NCBI RefSeq assembly: GCF_019343105.1
Contig: NZ_CP073764.1
Span: 3,088,001-3,152,000, forward strand
DNA from: Methylovirgula sp. HY1
Lineage (GTDB): Bacteria > Pseudomonadota > Alphaproteobacteria > Rhizobiales > Beijerinckiaceae
DNA length: 64,000 bases
Direction: 5' to 3'
In this document: positions 53,314 to 62,411 of the stretch, piece by piece
Layout: every line of letters begins with the position of its first letter
Numbering within the stretch: position 1 is the stretch's first letter
The notes under the pieces: model-generated
The model's input: only the letters and a program-made list of their open reading frames with translations
The model's database searches: none
What the model was told of the DNA's origin: nothing
Program-made: the position numbers and the translations under genes

Positions 53314-54597
53314 ATGAACGCAATCGATTTCGCTAAAGCAGGCCTGAATGGTGTTCCGGCGGCGCAGCCGATCAACCATCTCTCGCTCTACCGCCTGCCG
53401 TGGAACTACGCCGACAACGGCATTTCATGGCTGGAGCCGACCACCAAGTGCAATCTGCGCTGCGAGGGTTGCTACCGCGATCTGGAGCATCCCGTTCACA
53501 AGTCGCTCGACGAGGTACGAGTCGAGCTTGAGTTGTTCAAGCGCCTGCGCACTAGCGACTGCATCAGCATCGCCGGCGGCGATCCGCTCGTCTATCCCGA
53601 AATCCTGCCCCTCGTGACGATGATCAAAGAGATGGGTTGGAAGCCGATCGTCAACACCAACGGCGTGGCCTTGACCCCGGAGCTACTGCGCGATCTGAAG
53701 AAGGCCGGCGTCTACGGCTTTACCTTCCATATCGACACCAGCCAGAATCGCCCTCATGCCAAGGGCTGGAGCGAAACCCAGCTCAACGCGGTCCGTCTGC
53801 AATTTGCCGAAATGCTGGCCGAGGTCGGCGGCCTTTCCTGTTCGTTCAATGCAACGGTCTCCGAGACATCGCTGCCCGAGTTGCCGAACCTGGTCGAATG
53901 GGCACGCGAGCACGCCGACATCGTGCAGGTGATGGTCTTCATCATGTTCCGCTCGCCGAGCCTGAGCGGCGCGCCCGACTTGCGCGTCAGTGGGCGTAAT
54001 ACGGCATTGGACGACATCTACAAGGAAAGCGAGTGGGGCGGCACCAAGGCGGTGTTCGCGAAAGATGCCGTGGCCTACATCCGCTCGGCGGACCCCGCTT
54101 ATGCGCCCTCCGCCTATCTCAACGGCACCGCCAGTCCGGATTCCATCAAATGGCTTCTGGCCAACCGCGTGGTGCTTAACGGCGAGGTGATGGGGTATAC
54201 CTCGCCGCGATTCATGGAGCTGATCCAGACCTTCACGCATCTTCTCACCGGCGCGTATCCGGCCTATGCTGACCAGAGATCGACTTCATTCGGCAAGCTC
54301 GCCGCGTTTGCCGGCAGCTTGGTCGACAAGAAGATGCGTGGCATCGCAGGCAAGATCCTGGCCAGCATGGCGCGCAATCCAGCCAACATTTTCCGCGCCG
54401 CGCACATGCAGAGCATCATGGTCATTCAGCCGATCAACGTAGAGTCGGACGGAACCGCCGACATGTGTGACAGCTGTCCCGACATGACGGTGCATGAAGG
54501 CAAGCTGGTATGGAGCTGCCGCACCGAAGAACTCAAGCAGTGTGGGGCCTTCCTGACAGCATCGACCGTCGTTCGCTCGAGCTTGGCACAAGAATAA
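53314..54597 (+). CDS. Radical SAM protein with C-terminal cysteine cluster
   Basis: The 427-aa protein has the radical SAM motif TTKCNLRCEGCYRDLEH (Cx3Cx2C) at about residues 45-61, IAGGDPLVYPEILP as the GGE-like strand, and a long C-terminal half. A second cluster, MCDSCPDMTVHEGKLVWSCRTEELKQCGAF, near the end could ligate an auxiliary Fe-S cluster. Overall layout resembles SPASM/twitch-like enzymes and HpnH-type proteins, but I cannot assign a substrate. It stands alone on this strand, 370 bases before the cysteine-rich protein gene. Confidence 0.85.
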   Translation: MNAIDFAKAGLNGVPAAQPINHLSLYRLPWNYADNGISWLEPTTKCNLRCEGCYRDLEHPVHKSLDEVRVELELFKRLRTSDCISIAGGDPLVYPEILPLVTMIKEMGWKPIVNTNGVALTPELLRDLKKAGVYGFTFHIDTSQNRPHAKGWSETQLNAVRLQFAEMLAEVGGLSCSFNATVSETSLPELPNLVEWAREHADIVQVMVFIMFRSPSLSGAPDLRVSGRNTALDDIYKESEWGGTKAVFAKDAVAYIRSADPAYAPSAYLNGTASPDSIKWLLANRVVLNGEVMGYTSPRFMELIQTFTHLLTGAYPAYADQRSTSFGKLAAFAGSLVDKKMRGIAGKILASMARNPANIFRAAHMQSIMVIQPINVESDGTADMCDSCPDMTVHEGKLVWSCRTEELKQCGAFLTASTVVRSSLAQE

Positions 54598-54692
54598 TGG
54601 CTGTCATACATGACCGCCCAGACGCGGTATTTGTTGCTCTTTCGGCCGCACGTTCGGTTCCGGGCGGGAACTTTTCAAAAAAAAACGCCCCA

Positions 54693-54872
54693 CTCACGCT
54701 CCCGCCAGCGCGTCCCATTTTTCGAACAGGACGTTGAGATCATCGCGCGCGTGCGGCATGCAGCGCTGCGGCGCGGGCAGATGTAGCCGCATCGCCTGAC
54801 GTCGCGATCGAAATGATGGTCTTGGCGCGGCTCGGCTCTCCTGCCGGCTGGCGCAGATGCGGCCCCGCCACA
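54693..54872 (-). pseudogene. Decayed duplicate of the 3' end of the PLP-fold gene
   Basis: Bases from 54693 repeat the tail of the gene at 55553-57097 (same coding end, DDLNVLFEKWDALAGA) nearly identically for about 60 bases. A gap follows, lacking about 175 bases of the parent (55615-55790). Then the copy resumes, with several changes, along parent bases about 55790-55905 (e.g. CGCGATCG-AATGATGGTCTTGGCG). The remaining frame is shifted. It is a fragment, not a gene. Confidence 0.85.
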
Positions 54873-54890
54873 AACTCGGAATCATCGGGA

Positions 54891-54904
54891 TTGATGTAGA
54901 TCAA
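54891..54904 (+). promoter_or_regulatory. FNR/FixK-type box before the cysteine-rich protein gene
   Basis: TTGATGTAGATCAA is a perfect TTGAT-N4-ATCAA site, the FNR/FixK/Anr consensus, centred 68 bases upstream of ATG 54966. A class II promoter would start near 54939, 27 bases before the ATG, consistent with a short leader holding AGGGAGA. Confidence 0.7.
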
Positions 54905-54965
54905 TGCGGTTCCGTCTGAGACGCCAAGATTACCCTAATCGTCAGTCTTCGGTAGGGAGAATCTG

Positions 54966-55466
54966 ATGCCTAATCTCGTTCAGAGACCGCTGGCGCGGTT
55001 CGTCAGCAAGATTGGCAGTTGCACGAAGTGCATGAGACAATCTCTAGAAGCCGCAATCGTTGCCTGGATTTTCTTCGCGTTCACGGTGATTTATTATCCG
55101 GGGACTTCTCTTCAGTTCGTGATCGAGATGATGGCGGCGGCTTTAAGTTTGCTGTGGCTTCTGCACGTGGCGACTTATGCTGGTCGAGCGTTGAACAAAT
55201 CACGTGTGATGGATGAGCGGGCTGGCGGGACAGTTGATACGAATGCACGTCCGAATGAGTTGGACCGCCGACGTGCGATTGGCATCCTGCTGCGGGCCGC
55301 GGCAATCGGAGCAGCGGTCTCACTCCCCATGATCCTTAGGCCCACTGCGGCACTTGCGTTTTGCGGCCAGTGTTCAAAAAACTCGGATTGCGGCGTTTCG
55401 CCGTGCCGTTGTGTAAACACCGCTGGTCCAGGCTTGCCGGTCTGCAACGAGTGCAAGTGCGATTAG
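54966..55466 (+). CDS. Cysteine-rich membrane protein of unknown function
   Basis: The 166-aa protein has GSCTKCMRQ near the N-terminus (Cys18, Cys21-type pair) and two membrane helices (about 30-45 and 53-75). A central RRRAIGILLRAAAIGAAVSL stretch looks like an internal twin-arginine/anchor segment. The final 34 residues (CGQCSKNSDCGVSPCRCV...CNECKCD) contain eight Cys. The start has AGGGAGA 8 bases upstream. I do not recognise the family. A metal- or Fe-S-binding envelope protein, or a secreted Cys-rich peptide precursor, are both possible. A perfect FNR-type box lies upstream. Confidence 0.75.
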   Translation: MPNLVQRPLARFVSKIGSCTKCMRQSLEAAIVAWIFFAFTVIYYPGTSLQFVIEMMAAALSLLWLLHVATYAGRALNKSRVMDERAGGTVDTNARPNELDRRRAIGILLRAAAIGAAVSLPMILRPTAALAFCGQCSKNSDCGVSPCRCVNTAGPGLPVCNECKCD

Positions 55467-55552
55467 TTTTTTCAAGAAGCTATTTCTGCAACGGGTCACA
55501 AACTGAATTTTAACCGGATTGGTCCCCGCAAAGACAGTCTTTGCGCTTCTTT

Positions 55553-57097
55553 TCACGCTCCCGCCAGCGCGTCCCATTTTTCGAACAGGACGTTGAGATC
55601 ATCGCGCACGGGGGCGACGGCGGCTTCGATCCTCTGTCCGTCCATGATCCGCGCGGCAATATCGAGTACGAGCGGCATGGAGGCGCAAAGCCGTAGCGCC
55701 GTCTTGTCGCCGATCGCCATCGGCGCGCCGAGATGGCAGGCGCGGGACGGCGCGTGAAGCGCATGCGCCGGCGCCAAAGGCGCGGCGAGCGCGGCATGCA
55801 GCGCCGCGGCGCCGGCGGGTGTTGCGGCATGGCCGGATGTCGCGATCGGAATGATGGTCTTGGCGCGGCTTGGTTCGCCTGTTAGCTGGCGCAGATGCGG
55901 CCGCGCCGCGACGAGGCGATGCACCGCGCCGGCAAACCATGCCAGAACCTGCATGCGCAGCACTTCGGGCAAGGCAAAATAAGGCTCGATCGCCGCGAGC
56001 GCGGCTTCCCAGCGCAGCCCGAGGCCAAGATTGATCGGCTGATCGAGATCGGCCGCAAAGCCGTTGCGCAAAATCTCGGGCCAATCGAACCGCGCCGAAT
56101 AGGCGGCGAGCCCGGACGGCGCGCGGGTCTGTCCTCGCATGCCTTCGACAAGGGCGGGCGGCAAAAGCAAGGCCCCGGCGAAAGGCGGACCGCTGGCGAA
56201 TTTCGAGCCGGAGATCATCACCATGAATCCGGCGCCGAGATCGTCGCGGAGCCGCGCCGGCGGACAGCGCAATTGGCAAGCGTCGACGATGATCGCCATG
56301 CGTCCGCGCGCCTGCGCGGCCAGCGCGCGCGCCGTCTCGCGCGTCACGCCGGAAAGCCCAGTCTGCGAGGCGTCGAGCACGTGCAAGACAACATCGCGCC
56401 CGGCTGCGAGCGCCTGCGCGACAAGCAGGGCGGCCTCGCGATCGATCTCTGCCGGGTCGCGCGGGTAGCCGGCCGCATCGCGAATGGCGATCGCCTGCGT
56501 CTCGATCGGGTGGCGATCGAAGCCTTGCAGCGGGAGGCCGGGCGTGACGGCGCCGCCGAGGCAGGAGGAGGCCAAAAAATGCCGGCCGGCGGCTGCCATC
56601 ATCACGCCGCTGCCAGCCTCGTCCGAGCCCATGACGATATTGGTGAGCGGCCGCGCGAGCATGGCTTGCGCCGCGCTCAGCGCGATGAATTCCGCATCCG
56701 TGCCGGAGGCCGAAAGAACAGCCTCGGCGCCGGGAATGCCGAACAGCGCGAGGAGGCGGCGGCGGAGCTGCGCGAACCAGGATGCGATATCGCCGTCTTT
56801 GATCGATTCATAGGAACCGCGCGGCCCGACCAGGCGGGCAAGGACGTCGGCTGCCGCGGCGAAGCTTCGCGGATCGACGCAAGAGGCGGTGGATGAGGAA
56901 AACCAGATCTCGTCTTCCGCAGGGGCGGCCTTGGTTCCATAACGGGTGCGGCCGGTGAGCGGATTGAGCCGGATGCGTTCGTCGCCGCCGGAATTGAGAA
57001 ACACCGCGATTGTCGCCTGCGGCACGCCGCGGCGCAGAGCCGGCAAGGGCAGCACGACAGGCGGAGCAGAGCGCGCCAGGGCCGACATCGGAGCCAA
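55553..57097 (-). CDS. PLP-dependent aminotransferase-fold protein, unknown function
   Basis: The 514-aa protein, start TTG 57097 behind GGGAG or ATG 57088, has a fold-type I PLP layout: LSASGTDAEFIALSAAQA, IIVDACQLRCPP and SGSKFASGPPFAGALLLP, whose Lys probably binds PLP. The N-terminal region includes NPLTGRTRYGTKAAPAEDEIWFSSSTAS. It is longer than typical threonine aldolases or aminotransferases. A fragment of its 3' end is duplicated at 54693-54872. Substrate unknown. Confidence 0.75.
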   Translation of the reverse strand: MAPMSALARSAPPVVLPLPALRRGVPQATIAVFLNSGGDERIRLNPLTGRTRYGTKAAPAEDEIWFSSSTASCVDPRSFAAAADVLARLVGPRGSYESIKDGDIASWFAQLRRRLLALFGIPGAEAVLSASGTDAEFIALSAAQAMLARPLTNIVMGSDEAGSGVMMAAAGRHFLASSCLGGAVTPGLPLQGFDRHPIETQAIAIRDAAGYPRDPAEIDREAALLVAQALAAGRDVVLHVLDASQTGLSGVTRETARALAAQARGRMAIIVDACQLRCPPARLRDDLGAGFMVMISGSKFASGPPFAGALLLPPALVEGMRGQTRAPSGLAAYSARFDWPEILRNGFAADLDQPINLGLGLRWEAALAAIEPYFALPEVLRMQVLAWFAGAVHRLVAARPHLRQLTGEPSRAKTIIPIATSGHAATPAGAAALHAALAAPLAPAHALHAPSRACHLGAPMAIGDKTALRLCASMPLVLDIAARIMDGQRIEAAVAPVRDDLNVLFEKWDALAGA

Positions 57098-57298
57098 TTC
57101 GCAATCTCCCGCGAAGCGATTTGCGGCAATCTTCTGCGAAGAGGGTTAATGCGGCGTTGCGTCCGGCTCAGATCAAGGCGTCGTCCGGGAAAAACGCCGC
57201 GCCGCGTGGCCTCGCGAAATCTTTATGTCGACAGGCATGACTTTTTCGCCGATCTGGCCGACATCAGAGACAGGCTTATTGGTGCGAGGAGAACGGGA

Positions 57299-58183
57299 AT
57301 GGACGTCGGTTTTTTGGGGCTTGGCGCCATGGGGTCGCAAATGGCCCTGCAATTGATCAAGGCCGGGCATAAAGTTTCCGCTTGGAACCGCTCGCCGCAA
57401 AAAGTGCAGGATCTCGTCGCGCAAGGCGGGGTGGCGGCGGCGACGCCGCAGCAGGCCTTTCAGGCCGATGCCATCATCACCATGCTCGCCGACGACGATT
57501 CCATCGCCTCGGTCGTCCTTGCCGGCGGTCTGTTCGAAACGGCGCCGACGCATGCCGTCCATATCGTCATGGCGACGATTTCGGTCGGTTTTGCGAAACA
57601 GCTCGAAAAGCTGCATGCGGCGCGCGGCCTCGCCTATGTCGCGGCCCCCGTGATGGGACGCCCGGATGTCGCGGCCGGCGGCGAACTCAATATTCTGGTC
57701 GCTGGCAAGCCGGAGCATGTTCAAAAGGTGCAGCCGCTACTCGACGCCATGGGCAAGGCCACCTGGCCGATCGGCGACGAGCCGCATAAGGCCAATGTCG
57801 TCAAGCTCGGCATGAATTTCATGCTCGCCTCGGCGATCGAATCCATGTCCGAGGTCATCGCGCTCGCCACGCGCAACGATATTGCGGGCGAAAAAGTCGT
57901 CGAGGTCCTGACCAATACATTGTTCGGCGCCCCGGCCTATAAGATCTATGGGCCGGCGATCCTCGCCGGAACGTTCAAGCCAGGCTTCAAGCTGCCGCTG
58001 GGGCTGAAGGATGTCCGGCTTGTGCTCGCCGCCGGCGAAGACTCCGGCGCCCCGATGCCGTTCGCCAGCATATTGCGCGACAATTTCATCGATGCGATCG
58101 CGCATGGCGATGGCGACAAGGATTGGGCGGCGATCTCGAAAGTCGCGCTGCGCCGCGCTGGGCTGATGGGCGAAGCGAAATGA
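57299..58183 (+). CDS. Beta-hydroxyacid dehydrogenase family NAD(P)-dependent oxidoreductase
   Basis: The 294-aa protein begins MDVGFLGLGAMGSQMALQL (Rossmann) after AGGAG, and shows VMGRPDVAAGGELNILVAG, GDEPHKANVVKLGMNFMLAS (catalytic Lys) and AGTFKPGFKLPLGLKDVRL. It belongs to the 6-phosphogluconate/3-hydroxyisobutyrate dehydrogenase superfamily; the motif order suits glyoxylate or succinic semialdehyde reductase. Upstream codons to 57149 lack ribosome sites. Confidence 0.88.
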   Translation: MDVGFLGLGAMGSQMALQLIKAGHKVSAWNRSPQKVQDLVAQGGVAAATPQQAFQADAIITMLADDDSIASVVLAGGLFETAPTHAVHIVMATISVGFAKQLEKLHAARGLAYVAAPVMGRPDVAAGGELNILVAGKPEHVQKVQPLLDAMGKATWPIGDEPHKANVVKLGMNFMLASAIESMSEVIALATRNDIAGEKVVEVLTNTLFGAPAYKIYGPAILAGTFKPGFKLPLGLKDVRLVLAAGEDSGAPMPFASILRDNFIDAIAHGDGDKDWAAISKVALRRAGLMGEAK

Positions 58184-58192
58184 AGGTGGCCC

Positions 58193-59260
58193 TCATGCGG
58201 CCTTGCTTATGCGTTCGGCAATTGACAGGAAGCGGTCTTCGAAAGCCGCGCCGACAAGGCCGACGCGCAGCCAATCCGGCCGCGCCGGAAAACGCCGCAG
58301 CAATACGCCTTCGCGGCCGAAGCGCTGGAACAGGTTTTCGGCTGTGGCATGTATGAAAAGCTGGAACAGCGGCGTCGCGCCGATGATCTTCGCTCCGCAA
58401 AGCGTCATCGCGGCGTCGATGATCGCCGCCCGGCGCTTCAGCCGCGCGGCCATGGCTTTGAGCCATAGAGCATCCGCGAGCGCAGCGCATCCTATCTCGA
58501 TCGCGGGGCCGGAGACGGCCCAGGGACCGAGCAAGTGGCGTAATCTCTCCCCCAGCGTGGTATTCGTCACGGCGAAGCCGAGGCGAATGCCGGGCAGACC
58601 ATAGGTTTTGCCGAATGAGCGCAGAACCAGCGCACCTTGTTCCGGCAAGATCGGGACAAGGCTATGATTCTCTGGCAGCAGATCCATGAAGGCCTCGTCG
58701 ACGACGAGTAGCCCGCCCTTGCGTGCGAGATGGTGCGCCAGCGCGGAGAGATCTTCCGCGCGCGTGAGCCTGCCGTCGGGATTGTTGGGATTGACGATGA
58801 TGGCGAGATCGAAGGCGCTCAATGCCTCCAGCGTTTCGACCGCTTGCGGCGCGAGTCCGATCTCGCGCCAAACACGCGCATATTCGCCATAGGTGAAGCC
58901 GAGGATACCGACGCTCTTTGCCTTATGAAGGCGCGGCAGAAGCTGGATGAGCGCTTGGGTTCCGGGGGCTGCGACGATTTCAGCGGACGGCGGTGCGCCA
59001 TAGCGGCGCGCAGCCGCGGCTTCGAGGTCCGCGAGCTGGCCCGGCTCCGGCAGCCGCGAGAAAGCCTCGAGCGGCAGCGCCGGAAAAGGATAGGGCTCCG
59101 GATTGATCCCGGTCGAGAGATCGATCCAAGGTTCCGGCGCGCTCGGAAACAGACGCCGCGCTGCGGCGAGATCGCCGCCATGATAGACCGTCGCCTCGTC
59201 GTCATTTCGCCGGCGATTTTGCTGGGTTGTGGAGCGCGTCAATTCCTGGATTTTCCTCAT
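58193..59260 (-). CDS. cobC: Threonine-phosphate decarboxylase / L-threonine kinase-pathway aminotransferase (CobC-like)
   Basis: The 355-aa fold-type I PLP protein has WIDLSTGINPEPYPFPALP at the N-terminus, VNPNNPDGRLTRAEDLSALA, VVDEAFMDLLPE, and SFGKTYGLPGIRLGFAV with the PLP Lys. It makes aminopropanol phosphate for the cobalamin nucleotide loop. Its only in-frame ATG (59260) lies inside the CATG that also holds the divergent cbiB ATG (59259). Confidence 0.9.
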   Translation of the reverse strand: MRKIQELTRSTTQQNRRRNDDEATVYHGGDLAAARRLFPSAPEPWIDLSTGINPEPYPFPALPLEAFSRLPEPGQLADLEAAAARRYGAPPSAEIVAAPGTQALIQLLPRLHKAKSVGILGFTYGEYARVWREIGLAPQAVETLEALSAFDLAIIVNPNNPDGRLTRAEDLSALAHHLARKGGLLVVDEAFMDLLPENHSLVPILPEQGALVLRSFGKTYGLPGIRLGFAVTNTTLGERLRHLLGPWAVSGPAIEIGCAALADALWLKAMAARLKRRAAIIDAAMTLCGAKIIGATPLFQLFIHATAENLFQRFGREGVLLRRFPARPDWLRVGLVGAAFEDRFLSIAERISKAA

Positions 59261-60239
59261 GAGCTGGGCTTTGAGCCTCTCCCTAGCCTGTGCGGCGCTG
59301 GCCGTCGAAGCGGCTTTCGGCTATCCGCCGGCCCTCTATCGGCGGATCGGCCATCCTGTGACATGGATCGGCGCATTGATTACAGCCAGCGAGGCGCGAA
59401 TCAATCGCGTAACCGATTCGCCTTGGCTTTCGCGCGTGAAAGGGCTGGCGAGCCTGCTTTTCTGGCTGGCGGTCACGGTATTGGTCACGGGCACCGTCAC
59501 ATGGATCTGTGGCGCCTCGCCCTGGCTCTTTCCCGTCCTGGTGCTGCTCGCCGCGAGTCTGCCGGCGCAACGAAGCCTTTATGAACATGTCGCCGCCGTC
59601 GCGGACGCGCTTGAAGGCGATGGCCTCGAAGCGGCACGAAAAGCTGTCGGGCAGATCGTCGGGCGCCGCACCGACGCGCTGGACACAGCCGGCATCGCCC
59701 GCGCGGCGATCGAGAGCCTTGCCGAAAATTTTTCCGACGGCATTGTCGCGCCAGCCTTTTGGCTGGGTGTCGGCGGGCTCACGGGCGGCGTCCTTTATAA
59801 GGCGATTAATACCGCCGACAGCATGATCGGGCATCGCACAAAACGATATGAATATTTTGGCTGGGCCTCGGCGCGGCTCGACGATCTCGTCAATCTGCCG
59901 GCGTCGCGGCTCGCGGCATTGTTTCTTATCCTTGCGGCGCTTTTCGATGGTTGGGCGCTCGCGCGCAACGCCTTAGGCGCGATCCTGCGCGATGCGGGTC
60001 ATCATCGCTCGCCCAATGCCGGCTGGCCGGAAGCGGCGATGGCCGGCGCGCTGGGCCTGAAACTCGCCGGACCGCGGCTTTATGAAGAAGGATTGGTCGA
60101 CGATGCTTTCATGGGCGATGGCCGGCGCGATGCGGCGGCACACGATATTCGCTATGCCTTGAAACTCATGCGCCGCGCCTGTTTCATTCAATTTATGCTG
60201 CTCGCCGGTCTTGCTTTGTGGATCAGCCTGCGAGGCTGA
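59259..60239 (+). CDS. cbiB: Adenosylcobinamide-phosphate synthase
   Basis: The 326-aa membrane protein attaches aminopropanol (phosphate) to adenosylcobyric acid. [63 protein letters not shown] and [22 protein letters not shown] are highly conserved. ATG 59259 (MSWALSL) shares bases with the divergent cobC ATG; a GTG at 59229 would add ten residues. It overlaps cobQ tail to tail by 17 bases. Confidence 0.93.
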   Translation: MSWALSLSLACAALAVEAAFGYPPALYRRIGHPVTWIGALITASEARINRVTDSPWLSRVKGLASLLFWLAVTVLVTGTVTWICGASPWLFPVLVLLAASLPAQRSLYEHVAAVADALEGDGLEAARKAVGQIVGRRTDALDTAGIARAAIESLAENFSDGIVAPAFWLGVGGLTGGVLYKAINTADSMIGHRTKRYEYFGWASARLDDLVNLPASRLAALFLILAALFDGWALARNALGAILRDAGHHRSPNAGWPEAAMAGALGLKLAGPRLYEEGLVDDAFMGDGRRDAAAHDIRYALKLMRRACFIQFMLLAGLALWISLRG

Positions 60240-61695
60240 GGAGAAGATCGAGATCGAGATGCGTTTCGAGATGGGCGGCGAGGCCGTCGAGCACTTCCTC
60301 GATTTTTGCGTCATAAGAAAAGCTGCTGCTGCGTCCGCCGAGACTTTCGATAAGGTGTTTGCGCTGCGCATCATCATTGAAGAAGCCATGCACATAGGTG
60401 CCGGCGATGTGCCCATCCGGCGAGACGGCCCCGTCGGTGTGTCCGTCCGCGAAGATCAGCAAGGGTTTGGCGCAGTCGCGACCTTGCGTGCGGCCCATAT
60501 GCATTTCGAAGCCTGAGAAAGGCACGCCCGCCTCGGCGGAACGACCGGCGACATTGGTGAGGGTCTTCTCGGCCGTCATCAGCGTTTCGACATCGAGCAG
60601 GCCAAGACCCTCGATCGCGTCCGGCGCGCCTTCGACGCCTTGCGGATCATCGACCCGATGTCCCAGCATCTGATAGCCGCCGCAGAGGCCGAAGACGCGC
60701 CCACCGCGGCGCGCATGCGCCTTGATGTCAATGTCCCAGCCGGCTTCGCGCATGGCTTTGAGATCGGCAATGGTGGCTTTCGAGCCGGGCAGCAGCACGA
60801 GGTCGCAATCGACCGGCAATGGCGTGCCCGGCTTCAGCATCAACAGCCGGACATTGGGCTCGTTTGCGAGCGGATCGAGATCGTCGAAATTGGCGATATG
60901 CGGCAAGACCGGAACGGCAATGGTGAGAGGTTTGCCATCAGCCGGCTCATGCGGTTCTGCTGGCCGTTCGAGCGCCATGCTGTCTTCGGCTGGCAGATAT
61001 CGTGCCGCATGGAAATAGGGCACGATCCCCAAGCCGCGCCAGCCGGTATGGCGCGCGATCGCAACCATGCCTTCGGCAAACAGGCTCCGATCGCCGCGAA
61101 ACTTGTTGACGATGAAGCCTTGGACTAGCGCAGCGTCTTGCGGATCGAGCACCAGCTTGGTGCCGGCGATCTGCGCAATCACGCCGCCGCGATCGATGTC
61201 GCCGATGAGCACGACCGGACAGCCGGCGTTTCGGGCAAAGCCCATATTGGCGATGTCATTGGCGCGCAGATTGATTTCCGAGGCACTGCCCGCACCTTCG
61301 ATCAGCATGAGATCGGCTTCGGCCGAGAGGGTGTCAAAACTCGCCATCACGGCGGCGAGAAGCTGCGGCTTCAATGTTTGAAACTCGGCGGCGCGCGCCG
61401 TGCCGAAGACCCGGCCGGCGACAATGATCTGCGACCCTGTCTCGCTTTGCGGCTTCAACAGCACCGGGTTCATGTGGACCGAAGGCGCCAGGCCGGCGGC
61501 TCGTGCCTGCAACGCCTGAGCACGGCCGATCTCGCCGCCGTCTTGCGTGACGGCGGCGTTGTTCGACATGTTCTGCGGCTTGAAGGGCGCGACCTTGAGA
61601 CCGCGCCGCCGATAGGCGCGACAGAGTCCCGCAACGAGCAAAGACTTTCCGACGTCGGAGCCCGTGCCCTGAAACATGAGCTTGCGCATTACCAT
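60223..61695 (-). CDS. cobQ: Cobyric acid synthase
   Basis: The 490-aa amidotransferase has the P-loop-like [52 protein letters not shown], and the glutaminase Cys in [14 protein letters not shown] with the His of GTYVHGFF. It amidates four side chains of adenosylcobyrinic acid diamide. It follows cobO, whose stop shares one base with this ATG (TGATG). Confidence 0.95.
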   Translation of the reverse strand: MVMRKLMFQGTGSDVGKSLLVAGLCRAYRRRGLKVAPFKPQNMSNNAAVTQDGGEIGRAQALQARAAGLAPSVHMNPVLLKPQSETGSQIIVAGRVFGTARAAEFQTLKPQLLAAVMASFDTLSAEADLMLIEGAGSASEINLRANDIANMGFARNAGCPVVLIGDIDRGGVIAQIAGTKLVLDPQDAALVQGFIVNKFRGDRSLFAEGMVAIARHTGWRGLGIVPYFHAARYLPAEDSMALERPAEPHEPADGKPLTIAVPVLPHIANFDDLDPLANEPNVRLLMLKPGTPLPVDCDLVLLPGSKATIADLKAMREAGWDIDIKAHARRGGRVFGLCGGYQMLGHRVDDPQGVEGAPDAIEGLGLLDVETLMTAEKTLTNVAGRSAEAGVPFSGFEMHMGRTQGRDCAKPLLIFADGHTDGAVSPDGHIAGTYVHGFFNDDAQRKHLIESLGGRSSSFSYDAKIEEVLDGLAAHLETHLDLDLLLSLAG

Positions 61696-62306
61696 CAGAA
61701 TTCGATGCCTTCCTGCGCCTTCACGCCGGCGGCGAAATGATGTTTCACCAGGCTCATCTCGGTGACGAGATCGGCGGCCTCGATCAAGGCTGGCGGTGCA
61801 TTGCGGCCGGTGACGACGACATGCAGGTTCGAACGCCGATTGCGCAACGCCGCGACGATTTGATCGACAGGCAAATAGTCATAGCGCAGCGCGATGTTGA
61901 GTTCGTCGAGAACAAGCAGCCGGATCGCGGGATCGGCCATTAACGCCTCGGCCTTTTTCCAGGCGGCTTCGGCCGCGGCAATGTCGCGGGCGCGGTCCTG
62001 CGTCTCCCAAGTGAAGCCTTCGCCCATCGTGTGCCAGGAGACGAGATCGGCGAAATGCGCTTCGAGTACGCGCCTCTCGCCGGTTTGCCAGGCGCCTTTG
62101 ATGAATTGCACGACGCCGATCGGCCAGCCATGGCCGAGGCCGCGCAGGATCAAGCCGAAGGCGGCAGTCGACTTGCCCTTGCCCGGCCCGGTGTGGACCA
62201 TGAGCAGGCCTTTTTCGAGCGTCTTGCCGGCGACCTCTTTGTCTTGCACAGCCTTGCGCTTGCGCATTTTCTCCTTGTGCCGCTCGGCCTCGGCTTCATC
62301 GTTCAT
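61695..62306 (-). CDS. cobO: Cob(I)yrinic acid a,c-diamide adenosyltransferase
   Basis: The 203-aa CobA/CobO-type enzyme has [24 protein letters not shown] (P-loop for ATP), [18 protein letters not shown], and [14 protein letters not shown] near the C-terminal third. It adds the adenosyl ligand. ATG 62306 ([14 protein letters not shown]) is the usual start. No B12 riboswitch features are evident upstream. Confidence 0.95.
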   Translation of the reverse strand: MNDEAEAERHKEKMRKRKAVQDKEVAGKTLEKGLLMVHTGPGKGKSTAAFGLILRGLGHGWPIGVVQFIKGAWQTGERRVLEAHFADLVSWHTMGEGFTWETQDRARDIAAAEAAWKKAEALMADPAIRLLVLDELNIALRYDYLPVDQIVAALRNRRSNLHVVVTGRNAPPALIEAADLVTEMSLVKHHFAAGVKAQEGIEF

Positions 62307-62411
62307 TAAAATGTCCCTTGAATTTGGCGCCGGAGACTCATCTCCGCCCGTGCGCCCCCGCCCGACGAAAGGGCCAGAAAAGCCCGCGTGAGGCAATCGT
62401 CGAATTATGCT

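Noticed and set aside
54966-55466. Methylamine dehydrogenase light chain (MauA)
   Set aside because: Cysteine content and an internal Arg-rich signal are suggestive, but length, two membrane helices and Cys spacing do not fit, and no mau genes are nearby.
62307-62411. Possible cobalamin riboswitch upstream of cobO
   Set aside because: The interval is only 105 bases and lacks the B12-box and GCCACTG-type elements.
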